A stretch of DNA of 36,391 nucleotides, taken from Treponema sp. UBA6988. Its GTDB lineage: Bacteria > Spirochaetota > Spirochaetia > Treponematales > Treponemataceae. Position 1 is the first letter of the stretch, and each line of letters starts with the position of its first letter. The notes beneath the pieces were generated by a model. The model was not told where the DNA came from and made no database searches. It was given only the letters and a program-made list of their open reading frames with translations. Below, piece after piece: positions 1-8,070 of this stretch. The translations under genes were made by a program, and so were the position numbers. The DNA is taken from contig DJYC01000073.1 in the NCBI GenBank assembly GCA_002448445.1, forward strand, positions 1 to 36,391. The letters run 5' to 3'.

Positions 1-899
1 TTTACCAAGAACGAAGGTGTACCGCTTTCAAACCAGTAGGAGCCAAAGTCTCTTTCCATAAAACACTTTAAAAGGCAGAATGGATTGTAGACACCCTCAA
101 CGTCATGGGTAAAGTGGTAGCCGTCATACATGCGGGCAAGCTTTTCTTTTGCCTCTAAAACAGTCATCTCCTGCTCTTTTGCAAGCGCCTCAATTTCTGG
201 CACAAAGTATTCATCCAGTTCAGATTTTGAAATTCCACACAAGGCTGAATAGTCTTTGCTAAGGCTTATATCGTTAAGCTGGTTGAGTCCGCTAAAGATA
301 TTTATGTGGCTCACCTTTGTAATCCCTGTAATGAAGAGGAATCGGATGTACCTGTCCATGTCCTTGAGGGGGCTGTAGAAACTCCGAAGCTCCTGGCGGT
401 TCTGCTCCTCAAACTCTGTATAAAGTGCATCAAGGATAGGCTTGTCGTATTCGTCAATGAGAATTACAACTTGCTTTCCTGTTTGTTCATAGGCAGCCAA
501 AATAATATTATTGAGCCTTGGTGCAGAACGCTCATCCGACACTTCCACATTGAAAATCTTTTCGTACCTGCAAAGCATAAGGTTTATTGCAGATTTTAGG
601 CTTGCCAAATCAGGGTAATTGTCAGCCCCAAAGCTAATCTTCAGGACAGGATACTGAATCCATTCCTTCTCCAGCTTTTCTATTGAAAGCCCCTTAAACA
701 AGTCTTTTTTACCAAGGAAATATGCTTCCAGGGTAGAAAGCAAAAGGCTCTTTCCAAAGCGGCGGGGGCGGCTTAAGAAATAGGGAGTGCTTGTCCGCGC
801 AAGTTCATAGACAAAATGAGTTTTGTCTACATAAACATAATTTCCCCTGCGGAGTTTTTCAAAATCCTGAATTCCAATTGGTAAATACCTTGCTTCCAT
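1..899 (-). CDS. AAA-ATPase-like / DUF1703 family protein (C-terminus beyond window)
   Basis: I read this frame directly on the minus strand from ATG 899-897; it stays open to base 1, giving 299 residues, so the C-terminus is missing. The N-terminus (MEARYLPIGIQDFEKLRRGN) and the variant P-loop SRPRRFGKSLLL at residues 43-54 are typical of the AAA-ATPase_like/DUF1703 (PF09820) family. A Walker B-like ILIDEYDKPI follows in the middle, then FITGITKVSHINIFSGLNQL, also characteristic. Full-length relatives carry a C-terminal PD-(D/E)XK-like nuclease domain, which would lie outside the window. The cellular role of this abundant gut-bacterial family is not settled. There is no ribosome binding site; a promoter (TTGTGC, 17 bp, TAAGAT) ends 6 nt before the ATG, so the mRNA may be leaderless. 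The gene is divergent from ftsK across a repeat-filled gap. Confidence 0.9.
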   Translation of the reverse strand, partial: MEARYLPIGIQDFEKLRRGNYVYVDKTHFVYELARTSTPYFLSRPRRFGKSLLLSTLEAYFLGKKDLFKGLSIEKLEKEWIQYPVLKISFGADNYPDLASLKSAINLMLCRYEKIFNVEVSDERSAPRLNNIILAAYEQTGKQVVILIDEYDKPILDALYTEFEEQNRQELRSFYSPLKDMDRYIRFLFITGITKVSHINIFSGLNQLNDISLSKDYSALCGISKSELDEYFVPEIEALAKEQEMTVLEAKEKLARMYDGYHFTHDVEGVYNPFCLLKCFMERDFGSYWFESGTPSFLV

Positions 900-905
900 A
901 TTTTT

Positions 906-934
906 ATCTTAGCATGATTCGGTAAAGTGCACAA
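906..934 (-). promoter_or_regulatory. Promoter of the AAA-ATPase gene, leaderless type
   Basis: On the minus strand the -35 box TTGTGC (934-929) is 17 bp from the -10 box TAAGAT (911-906). Only six bases (AAAAAT) separate the -10 box from ATG 899, so transcription would start at or next to the start codon. No purine-rich Shine-Dalgarno sequence is present. Confidence 0.5.
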
Positions 935-951
935 TCTTTTGCAAAAGAGGC

Positions 952-1170
952 CTAGCCCCGATTGGAAGGGCAGTTGGTTAAAAATTGCATCCATGCAATT
1001 TTTAACCATGAGTTTTCTGCGAAAACTTACCTACTTTTTATGCTAACAAATGACGCACCATCCATGGTGCTGTTTGTTTATCATTTGACGGTCCCGCGGA
1101 ACCCTGGAAAGCGGGATTAAAGGGAAACTGGACGGTCACGGAGTGCCAGACACAGTAGACCAACAAAAGC
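952..1170 (+). repeat. Modular intergenic repeat, copy A (fills the 900-1253 gap)
   Basis: The 354-bp gap between the divergent AAA-ATPase and ftsK genes is mostly repeat. Its head, 20 bases at 952-971 beginning CTAGCCCCGATTGG, is identical to the reverse complement of 29385-29404. A perfect 15-bp inverted repeat follows (976-990 with 993-1007). Next is the hairpin AGTTTTC-TGC-GAAAACT (1011-1027), a block shared with copy B up to 1070 that holds the hairpin GCACCAT/ATGGTGC (1055-1070), and a core GCGGAACCCTGGAAAGCGGG near 1096-1115. The 15-bp hairpin lies upstream of both flanking genes, so it is not a terminator for either. No gene is seen here. Confidence 0.8.
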
Positions 1171-1205
1171 TGCTCCAGAAGAGAGAAAAATAGAGATTTT
1201 AGGAA

Positions 1206-1234
1206 TTAACTGTTGAAAAAAAAATCCGATAATA
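1206..1234 (+). promoter_or_regulatory. Putative ftsK promoter
   Basis: TTAACT (1206-1211, 4 of 6 to consensus) is separated by 17 bp from GATAAT (1229-1234, 5 of 6). The predicted start near 1241 gives a leader of about 12 nt that contains a G-rich stretch, GGGTGGG, just before ATG 1254. Confidence 0.5.
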
Positions 1235-1253
1235 AAATGAATTGGGTGGGTAA

Positions 1254-4200
1254 ATGGTCTATAAGTTTTTAAATAAGGAAAAAACTGCTTCTATTTTGGC
1301 GGCTTTTGCGCTTTTTTTAGTAGCAGCACTGTTTTCTATAGGTATACTTCTTGCATTTTTTGATTACGGAACGCTTTCTCCTGAGCAGCAGGGCTTTTTG
1401 TCTGCCCTGGGGCACGTTGTTGTAGGGGCATTTGGTCTTTCTTCCCTGCTTATACCGGTCTTCTTTTTTGTTTCCGGGGCATTTTGTCTTGACTACAGAT
1501 GGTCTGTTCAGCGAGCAATGTGCCTTTTGGTAAGTTTTGTCCCATTTTTTACGATTGTTGGTGCCGAAAAGTGGATCCGCTCCGTTGTTGAAAACTACAG
1601 TGGGGCTTTTGCAGTTGTAGCGGTTGTTGGTATTACAGCCTTTGCATCTTTTATGGTCATTGCCGAATATCTGGTTACCCTGGTCTTTGCAAGTCTTTTG
1701 GAAGCAAAATATGCCAAGAACCATAAAAAGTACAAGGCCTATGCCCAGACAAAGGAAGCCCATGCCTATACCGGCCAGCCGTCGGTTGACCAGGGCCAGA
1801 AGGAGGCTGAGTATGACCAGATTGAACTTGACGACCAGTTTGAAGAGCCCTCTGTTGCATCCGCTTCCTATGGAAAGGGTTCGCAGAGGGCTTCAGTTGA
1901 TGAATTCATAAGGAATTCCGCTAACAAGATACGCAATATTGCCCGCCTGGAAGACAGAAGCAAGCACCAGGAAGCTGCCCGTGGCTCTGATGAAGACGTT
2001 GACCTGGATGATTTTTTTGGTACCAGGAAAAAGAAGGAAGATGCCACTGTAGTCGGCGATGAAAGCGAAGAAGTAACTGAATTTGACGACGACATTGATG
2101 TTGCAGACAGCTATGAATACGATGATGCCGATTCCGTTGACCCGGATGACATTAATCCAGACGATTTTGAATATCCCGAAGAAGAGACAGGGGCAAAGGT
2201 AATCCGCGTTGATGATGCCGCTGCCGCCCAGACTGTTGAGGCATTTGCAGAGACTGTAGACCAGAATGCCCAGACCGTTAGCCAGAACAGCCAGCCTGCT
2301 GAACAGGAAAATCAAACTGCTTCTGCCAAAAAAGAAGACATTGAAAAGGACGGAGATTTTTATACCCCCTCAAAGGACGGCGGCAAACCGGAAAAGGTTT
2401 TTGTTAAGCGCGTAATTGTATCTGATGATGCAGGCATTCCCCTTTCTATGGAAGAATCTGTTGACAAGCTGGGGGAGGATGAGCCAATTGCAGGCAAGGC
2501 AGCCGAAGAAGCCTCTGCAGATGAAACAGGCTTTGATGACGAAGATGACCTTTTGGCAGAACTTGCAGAAACTGACGTACAGGAGCAGAATGGGCAGGAT
2601 GAAGAGGATGAAGCTGAAGTCGTTGGTACAGGTTCCGAAGAAGAGGCAAAAGATGAAAGCACCTTCTTTGAATTTGACCCTTCCCTTGAAAAGAAAGGCA
2701 CATTCATAAAAGAAGCCCGGGACGAGGAAGAGATAGTTCCCCAGCCCCACCAGACACAGGATGTTGTTCACAACCTTACCCCTTCGCGCAAAGGCCGTGC
2801 CCTGCTTTCTGCACTGGACGATGTTTTTGCCAAGATGGACGATGACGTAAGGGCACAGGTTGAAGAAGACGGAATCGTTACGGATGAAGATGGTCAGCCC
2901 GATGAGGAAGAGGAATCCGAACTTTCAAGTACAAGCAACGGATTTACAGAAACAGAAGATTCATCTATTGCAAAAAACAACCGCCGTAACCTTGCTGCAG
3001 AAATAGATTCCGCGGAAAACGAAAGCGACATTGAAGACTTGGACAAGATGTTCGATGCTTCCCAGGATTCTGAATACTTTGACCAGAATCAGGATGATGA
3101 AGATGAAGATGATCTTTCCGATGAAGATGAATACGGTGACGATTCCCTAGAAGACATAGAAGATGATGATGCAGACAGGGAGACTTTTGTAGAAGAAGAT
3201 GAAGCAAAAGAGAATCCTGTTTTTGCAAACAGCAGCCTTCCCACAGACCGTGCCATTGTTACCGATGAATACGGCAGCCGCCCAATAAGCATTCCCCAGC
3301 CAAAAAGGCACAAGGCAGGCCCCTACCTTATTCCCACGGATTTGCTCACTGCCTATGCGGACAATCCCTATTGGATTATAGACGAAGAAACCCAAGCCGC
3401 AGCACGCAATCTTGAAGGCACCCTTGATGAATTTAAGATAAAGGCAGAGGTAACGGGAATCCGTAAGGGCCCGGTTGTTACCATGTTTGAAATGCTTCCA
3501 GCTCCGGGCGTAAAGCTTAGCAAGATTGTTGCGCTGCAGGACAACATTGCATTGCGCCTTGCTGCAAGTTCAGTGCGTATTGTTGCCCCAATTCCAGGAA
3601 AGCGTGCGGTTGGCATAGAAGTTCCTAACAAGGAAAGGTCAATCGTTTCCTTCCGCGAATGTATAGAGCAGGACCGCCCCGAATGGAAAAAGATGGCAGT
3701 GCCTGTAATCCTTGGCAAGGATATTCAGGGAGAAACCCAGATAATCGACCTTGTAAAGACACCCCACCTTCTTATTGCGGGTTCAACAGGGGCTGGAAAA
3801 TCTGTCTGCGTAAACAGCATGATTCTTTCCATGCTTTACAAACGCGGGCCAAATGACGTAAAGATGATTCTTATTGACCCAAAAATCGTAGAGCTAAAAC
3901 TTTACAACGACATACCGCATTTGCTGACTCCTGTAATTACTGAACCAAAGAAGGCTTTGCAGGCTCTCCAGTATTGCCTTTGCGAAATGGAACGCCGCTA
4001 CGAACTTTTGAACGGCATGGAAGTGCGCGATATTTCCACCTACAACAAGAAAATTGTGGAAAGGCACATTGCTACGGAAAAGCTTCCTTATCTTATTGTC
4101 GTCATTGATGAATTTGCCGACTTGATGGCCACAACAGGTAAGCAGCTGGAAGCAGTAATTGCCCGTCTTGCCGCAATGAGCCGTGCCGTTGGAATCCACC

Positions 4201-4733
4201 TTGTTCTTGCTACCCAGCGTCCTTCAATCGATGTAATTACGGGGCTTATCAAGGCAAACATACCAAGCAGAATTGCATTCATGGTTGCAAGCAAAACAGA
4301 CAGCCGCATTATCATAGACCAGGTTGGCGCAGAAAAGCTTCTTGGCAAGGGAGACATGCTCTATGCCAGTGCAACTGACCCCTTCCCCAAGCGCATTCAG
4401 GGAACTTTTGTTAGCGACCAGGAAGTAGAAAATGTTGTTGGTGCCGTAAAGGAATGGGGTGAGCCCGAATACATAGACGACGAAATCTTTGTTGATGACG
4501 ACGATGAAGATGACGGACAGATGTCTCTGTTCGGAGAAGAGGGTGAAGATCCTCTTTACGAAAAGGCTTTAGACATAGTTGTTCAGGCTGGAAAAGCCAG
4601 TGCAAGCTACATTCAGCGCAGACTAAAAATTGGCTACAACAGAGCCGCTCGTCTTGTTGAGCAGATGGAAGAGAGGGGAATTGTTGGACCTGCAAACGGC
4701 AGCAAGCCCCGTGAAGTAATTCACATTCCGTAA
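1254..4733 (+). CDS. ftsK: DNA translocase FtsK/SpoIIIE with very long acidic linker
   Basis: FtsK couples division to chromosome segregation: a septum-anchored hexameric ATPase that pumps DNA and activates XerCD-type recombination at dif. Four hydrophobic segments (about residues 12-36, 48-78, 88-109 and 119-150) form the membrane domain. Residues about 165-670 are a low-complexity linker extremely rich in Asp and Glu. The motor follows: the alpha/beta part with RIVAPIPGKRAVGIEVPN, the Walker A GSTGAGKS at 843-850 and the Walker B VVIDEFADLM with D952. The last about 60 residues are the winged-helix gamma domain (KASASYIQRRLKIGYNRAAR, then REVIHIP), which reads KOPS-type polar sequences in studied relatives. 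At 1159 residues it is well above the usual 750-900 because of the linker. ATG 1254 is preceded by GGGTGGG. Assignment is firm; the gene appears monocistronic, with a separate promoter before the next gene. Confidence 0.98.
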   Translation: MVYKFLNKEKTASILAAFALFLVAALFSIGILLAFFDYGTLSPEQQGFLSALGHVVVGAFGLSSLLIPVFFFVSGAFCLDYRWSVQRAMCLLVSFVPFFTIVGAEKWIRSVVENYSGAFAVVAVVGITAFASFMVIAEYLVTLVFASLLEAKYAKNHKKYKAYAQTKEAHAYTGQPSVDQGQKEAEYDQIELDDQFEEPSVASASYGKGSQRASVDEFIRNSANKIRNIARLEDRSKHQEAARGSDEDVDLDDFFGTRKKKEDATVVGDESEEVTEFDDDIDVADSYEYDDADSVDPDDINPDDFEYPEEETGAKVIRVDDAAAAQTVEAFAETVDQNAQTVSQNSQPAEQENQTASAKKEDIEKDGDFYTPSKDGGKPEKVFVKRVIVSDDAGIPLSMEESVDKLGEDEPIAGKAAEEASADETGFDDEDDLLAELAETDVQEQNGQDEEDEAEVVGTGSEEEAKDESTFFEFDPSLEKKGTFIKEARDEEEIVPQPHQTQDVVHNLTPSRKGRALLSALDDVFAKMDDDVRAQVEEDGIVTDEDGQPDEEEESELSSTSNGFTETEDSSIAKNNRRNLAAEIDSAENESDIEDLDKMFDASQDSEYFDQNQDDEDEDDLSDEDEYGDDSLEDIEDDDADRETFVEEDEAKENPVFANSSLPTDRAIVTDEYGSRPISIPQPKRHKAGPYLIPTDLLTAYADNPYWIIDEETQAAARNLEGTLDEFKIKAEVTGIRKGPVVTMFEMLPAPGVKLSKIVALQDNIALRLAASSVRIVAPIPGKRAVGIEVPNKERSIVSFRECIEQDRPEWKKMAVPVILGKDIQGETQIIDLVKTPHLLIAGSTGAGKSVCVNSMILSMLYKRGPNDVKMILIDPKIVELKLYNDIPHLLTPVITEPKKALQALQYCLCEMERRYELLNGMEVRDISTYNKKIVERHIATEKLPYLIVVIDEFADLMATTGKQLEAVIARLAAMSRAVGIHLVLATQRPSIDVITGLIKANIPSRIAFMVASKTDSRIIIDQVGAEKLLGKGDMLYASATDPFPKRIQGTFVSDQEVENVVGAVKEWGEPEYIDDEIFVDDDDEDDGQMSLFGEEGEDPLYEKALDIVVQAGKASASYIQRRLKIGYNRAARLVEQMEERGIVGPANGSKPREVIHIP

Positions 4734-4740
4734 GATTTGA

Positions 4741-4770
4741 TTGTGGTTTTAAAAAAGTGAATGATATAAT
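4741..4770 (+). promoter_or_regulatory. Putative promoter of the GH18 gene
   Basis: TTGTGG (4741-4746) lies 18 bp upstream of a perfect TATAAT (4765-4770). The predicted leader contains a 7-bp hairpin, TGGCTTA-TCGC-TAAGCCA (about 4776-4793), directly before the AAGGAG ribosome binding site. The hairpin has no T-run after it, so it looks like a leader structure rather than an ftsK terminator. Confidence 0.5.
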
Positions 4771-4809
4771 AAACGTGGCTTATCGCTAAGCCAAAAAAAG
4801 GAGTCTATT

Positions 4810-5940
4810 TTGAAAAAGCGACTTGTTTTTGCAGCGTTTTCTTTCTCTGCAATTTTCCTGATTATGGTTTCTTCTGTTTTTGCAGGCGGGAAAAAGGAGA
4901 AAGCTCAGCCGGAAGTAAACGCGAATGTTAACATCCCTGGTTCAGAGCCCCAGTCTGGTGAAAAGAAGCCGGAAGTTGTTCCCATTACAGTAATTCAAAA
5001 TCCAAAGATAAAGAGCTCTTATGTAAAGGAAAGTCCCGGTGGAAGTCCCGTAAAATTCCACGAGGTTTGGGGCTATGTTATGCAGGATGAAGAGCAGAAG
5101 TTTGACCCCGCAACAATGCCGCTCACAGACCTTTGCTATTTTAGCGTTGATATAAACAGCTACGGTGAGGCATCTGCAATTCCCGACATCAAGAAGATAA
5201 AAAATTTTAAGGGAAGAAAGCACCTTGTCTTTACTTCTTGGGGACGTGCGCTTACCCACATGGTATTGAACCCGGAATTTGGTTGCCGCAACAGGCTTTT
5301 GAATGTAATAGAAACCGCCGCAAAGGATTACGATGGAATTCAAATTGACTTTGAGAACGTTCCCTACCGCGACAGAAAGCACTACCAGACCTTCCTTAAA
5401 GACATCAGACGGAGAATCGGTCAGGAAAAATGGCTTACGGTTGCCCTTGCAGCCCGCACAAAGGACATTGTAGACGACATTTATCCCTACAAGGAAATAG
5501 AGCCCCTCGTAGACCGCATCCTTGTTATGGCCTATGATGAACACTGGTCAACAAGCAAACCCGGCCCTGTTGCAAGTATTGAATGGTGCAGCCGCGTTGC
5601 CGACTACTGCGTAAAGACCCTTCCCAACAAAAAGCTGATTATGGGACTCCCATTCTACGGACGCAGCTGGCAGGACACTTCCTACAGTAAGGCTTGGATC
5701 TTCAAGAGCGTTAACCGCATCCTTGGAGAAAAAAACATTACGAATGTAGACCGCGATTCAGCAAACGGAATTCCTCATTTTGAATTTGACGCAACTGTTC
5801 ACGTAACAGGCTACTTTGACGACACCTATTCGCTTGTTAAGAGGGCCCGCATGTACCAGGAAAAAGGCGTTACCCGCATAGGCTTCTGGAGAATTGGTCA
5901 GGAAGATCCGGACTTCTGGCCTTGGCTTGGCCTAAACTAA
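4810..5940 (+). CDS. Secreted glycoside hydrolase family 18 protein (YaaH/SleL-like)
   Basis: This is probably an exported N-acetylglucosaminidase-type hydrolase acting on peptidoglycan or other amino-sugar polymers. The start is TTG at 4810, supported by AAGGAG at 4798-4803; no ATG fits better. Residues 1-26 form a signal peptide ending SSVFA, followed by GGKKEK, an N-terminus common in treponemal exported proteins. A cysteine lipobox is absent, so signal peptidase I processing is expected. The GH18 barrel carries DGIQIDFE at residues 175-182, the catalytic DGxxxDxE motif with E182 as proton donor. VDRILVMAYDEHW and LIMGLPFYGRSW match later strands of the same fold, and the C-terminus ends in a conserved Trp-rich strand (FWRIGQEDPDFWPW). 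At 376 residues it is a single catalytic domain without LysM. The exact substrate cannot be read from sequence. Confidence 0.9.
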   Translation: MKKRLVFAAFSFSAIFLIMVSSVFAGGKKEKAQPEVNANVNIPGSEPQSGEKKPEVVPITVIQNPKIKSSYVKESPGGSPVKFHEVWGYVMQDEEQKFDPATMPLTDLCYFSVDINSYGEASAIPDIKKIKNFKGRKHLVFTSWGRALTHMVLNPEFGCRNRLLNVIETAAKDYDGIQIDFENVPYRDRKHYQTFLKDIRRRIGQEKWLTVALAARTKDIVDDIYPYKEIEPLVDRILVMAYDEHWSTSKPGPVASIEWCSRVADYCVKTLPNKKLIMGLPFYGRSWQDTSYSKAWIFKSVNRILGEKNITNVDRDSANGIPHFEFDATVHVTGYFDDTYSLVKRARMYQEKGVTRIGFWRIGQEDPDFWPWLGLN

Positions 5941-5959
5941 AATTATTGAGATAAAAATT

Positions 5960-6007
5960 AGACTTGTCCAAAAAGGGAGATTTTCTTTTGGGACAAGTCT
6001 TTTTTTT
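5960..6007 (+). terminator. Rho-independent terminator after the GH18 gene
   Basis: AGACTTGTCC (5960-5969) pairs with GGACAAGTCT (5991-6000). The stem continues inward as AAAA/TTTT with one bulged G, and is followed by seven T (6001-6007). It lies between convergent genes. On the minus strand it is followed only by a weak T-run, so it may partly serve cdd as well. Confidence 0.9.
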
Positions 6008-6008
6008 G

Positions 6009-6473
6009 CTATTCTTCTTTTTTTTCTTCGGACTCTTCTTTGCTTTGAACACCAACTTGTCCATGCGGAGAAAAACTGTCTGGGAGCAGTTCACCCAGAG
6101 TCTTGATTTTATAATCGCTGTCTGTTTTTGCCATTATAATAGAAAAATCTTCGTGGCAAAATTCTGCCATAACTTGGCGGCAAACACCGCATGGCGTGCA
6201 ATATTCAAGCGGTTCCTTTCCCGCAGGTCCGCCTGCAATAGCAATGCCAACAAATTCCTTGTGGCCGTCGCTTATAGCCTTAAAAAAGGAAGTTCGTTCC
6301 GCGCAGTTGCTTGGTCCAAAGGCAATGTTTTCGATGTTGCATCCCCCAAAAATCTGTCCGTCCTTGGTAAGCAATGCTGTTCCAACCGCATAATGCGAAT
6401 ATGGGCAGTATGAGCGCTCCCTCATCTTTAGTGCAGTTTGAATCATTTGGTAAATCTGCGAATCATCAATCAT
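6009..6473 (-). CDS. cdd: Cytidine deaminase
   Basis: The enzyme deaminates cytidine and deoxycytidine to uridine and deoxyuridine in pyrimidine salvage. The zinc site is complete: NCAERTSF with C57 and the catalytic E59, and TPCGVCRQ with C95 and C98. YCPYSHYAVGTALLTKDG near the N-terminus is the usual substrate-binding segment. At 154 residues it is slightly longer than the usual 130-140; the surplus is an acidic and lysine-rich tail (KEESEEKKEE) with no recognised role. The ATG at 6473-6471 overlaps the stop of the upstream CHASE2 gene in an ATGA, so the two are translationally coupled. Assignment is firm. Confidence 0.96.
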   Translation of the reverse strand: MIDDSQIYQMIQTALKMRERSYCPYSHYAVGTALLTKDGQIFGGCNIENIAFGPSNCAERTSFFKAISDGHKEFVGIAIAGGPAGKEPLEYCTPCGVCRQVMAEFCHEDFSIIMAKTDSDYKIKTLGELLPDSFSPHGQVGVQSKEESEEKKEE

Positions 6474-7732
6474 AAACTTCTCCTGATTAGTTCAAAGATA
6501 AATCCGGCAAGAATAACAGGTATTGGGCCTGCTATCCAAGGGGCAATATTCATGTAGACAAAAACAAAGAGTTCCGCCGCCGCTATTAAAATGATTAAAA
6601 ATATGCAGGCTAAAAAGAATGTAAGTTTCCTTCGCGAAAGGGAGGCAAAAAATATTATGCACACCGTAAAAAATAGAATTGCATATTTAGCGTAGACAGG
6701 ATATATGCCAAAGAATGAATTTTCCAGGAAAGCGTTCAAGAGGCAAAGCTCGGCAGTGTTTTCCGTAATTGTGCTTCCTAGCGGGGAAAGAAAAAAGTTC
6801 TGTGCGCCACGGGAGCGTTCAAAAGTGGAATCTGTTACAACAGCCGTTTTGCCTTTTAAAAGGGAATTTATTTGGTAGGAAAGGTCTGCGTCCGAAAATG
6901 CCTGCGAGAAATATTCAAAATTAATTTTGGGAAAAAGCTCTTTTGAAGTGTAGGGAACAAGGATTCTTCCCTCGCCGTCAACAGGAATTTTGTATTCGCT
7001 TCCGTCCTCGCAAGAAAAAGTCAGCTTGTTTCCGCAGTCAAGTACGATGGAGTCCTGTTTTATGCCAAGGATTTTTGATGCGGCCGCAAAAGCAAAGCTT
7101 GGAATGTAGCCGTCGCTGTAGGCATAAAAAACATTCATGCGTCGAAGCACACCGTCTTTGTCCGTATCCTGCGGTGTGCAAACAAATGCAATCGTGCTTG
7201 CAAAGCGGTTGAATTCATCAGAAGGAATAACAAGGCGTTCCGCTTTTGCAATTTTTTGTCCGTTAAGAACACGCGGGTAGCACAAATGTTTTTCTATAGC
7301 CTTTTTTTGGGCTAAAGAAATGTCTTGGCTAAGATAGGGGATAACTTCGTTTGGAACAGGTTCTGCCGGTAGAACCACACAGCTGCTCATTTGCATTTGT
7401 CCAAGGATTTTTCGCTTGGGTGCTGCCGGTGCATTTTCTGCAAAAAACGTCGGAAGCAAAATACCTGAGTTTTCTTCATTTAAATATGAAAAAATCTGCG
7501 CAAGGTTTTCCCAGGCATTTATTCCCTGCGGCAACTGCCCTATCGCATTTTCGTTAATGTCTATCTGGACAAGCTGCTTGCCTTTTCCACCGTCCGTGCT
7601 TGGCAAAAATCCGTCTTTGAATTTTAGCGCAATGTCATAAAAAGCGGAATTGCAGGAATTAAAAATACCTGTAAGCACGAGTAGGGCTGATGCGAATAAG
7701 GTTATGATGCAGGCTATATGTTTTTTTATCAC
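6470..7732 (-). CDS. CHASE2-domain membrane protein without an output domain
   Basis: CHASE2 is an extracytoplasmic sensory domain normally joined to a histidine kinase, adenylate/guanylate cyclase or similar output. Here a single N-terminal membrane segment (about residues 6-25) leads into a roughly 300-residue extracytoplasmic part with CHASE2 features: SAFYDIALKFKD, QLVQIDINENAIGQLP, and near the end KTAVVTDSTFERSRGAQNFFLSPLG. Three closing membrane helices follow (about 348-420), where canonical members would continue into the output domain; this one stops after FELIRRSL. The start is GTG 7732 with a weak GGGAA upstream. It lies 15 bp downstream of the ACP gene and overlaps cdd by four bases. 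It may signal through a separate partner or have become a structural protein; neither can be decided here. Confidence 0.82.
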   Translation of the reverse strand: MIKKHIACIITLFASALLVLTGIFNSCNSAFYDIALKFKDGFLPSTDGGKGKQLVQIDINENAIGQLPQGINAWENLAQIFSYLNEENSGILLPTFFAENAPAAPKRKILGQMQMSSCVVLPAEPVPNEVIPYLSQDISLAQKKAIEKHLCYPRVLNGQKIAKAERLVIPSDEFNRFASTIAFVCTPQDTDKDGVLRRMNVFYAYSDGYIPSFAFAAASKILGIKQDSIVLDCGNKLTFSCEDGSEYKIPVDGEGRILVPYTSKELFPKINFEYFSQAFSDADLSYQINSLLKGKTAVVTDSTFERSRGAQNFFLSPLGSTITENTAELCLLNAFLENSFFGIYPVYAKYAILFFTVCIIFFASLSRRKLTFFLACIFLIILIAAAELFVFVYMNIAPWIAGPIPVILAGFIFELIRRSL

Positions 7733-7747
7733 GCTGTTCCCGGTACG

Positions 7748-7972
7748 CTAGTCCTGTAGCTTCTGTACCATGTTCCAGATTGCTTCTGCTGAATTGAAGT
7801 TTTCCGGAACAATGTTTTCGGCACCAATTTCTATGTCAAATGCATCGTTTAGCTGCTGAACAAGCTGCACGATGTCAAATGAATCAAGGATGGCATTGTC
7901 TATAAGACCCGTTTCTGTTGCAAAGTCAACATCGGGCTTGAGTTCTGAAAGTATTGGAAGCAATTCGTCCAT
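7748..7972 (-). CDS. Acyl carrier protein-like protein
   Basis: A 74-residue carrier protein. LDSFDIVQLV holds the serine (S31 counting from the chosen start) that would receive 4'-phosphopantetheine, and the fold signature (acidic helix 2, FDIEIG, N-F-SAEAIW) is that of ACP or D-alanyl carrier protein relatives. I chose ATG 7972 because AAGGAG lies six bases upstream. An in-frame ATG at 7999 would add nine residues (MTKNIKEIF) but has no ribosome binding site. No fatty-acid, polyketide or dlt gene is adjacent, so the loaded acyl group is unknown; the only neighbours in the operon are the CHASE2 protein and cytidine deaminase. It is most likely a specialised carrier rather than the housekeeping AcpP. 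Confidence 0.88.
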   Translation of the reverse strand: MDELLPILSELKPDVDFATETGLIDNAILDSFDIVQLVQQLNDAFDIEIGAENIVPENFNSAEAIWNMVQKLQD

Positions 7973-8009
7973 AAAAATCTCCTTTATGTTTTTAGTCATT
8001 TTTAGTTAG

Positions 8010-8038
8010 ATTCTAACCCATACATATAAATTTAGCAA
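8010..8038 (-). promoter_or_regulatory. Promoter of the ACP-CHASE2-cdd operon
   Basis: On the minus strand TTGCTA (8038-8033) is followed after 17 bp by TAGAAT (8015-8010). The predicted start near 8003 lies upstream of the AAGGAG site used by the ACP gene. Confidence 0.55.
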
Positions 8039-8070
8039 GCCAAAGAAAAATCATAACCTAAAATCCCCGT

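Noticed and set aside
976..1007. 15-bp hairpin as a transcription terminator
   Set aside because: It lies upstream of both divergent flanking genes and has no T-run beyond the stem; it occupies the variable-arm position of repeat copy A.
4776..4793. Hairpin after ftsK as a terminator
   Set aside because: It is followed by A residues, not T, and lies between a good TATAAT box and the next gene's ribosome binding site.
5870..6094. Minus-strand frame spanning the terminator
   Set aside because: It reads through the GH18/cdd terminator and overlaps two firm genes.
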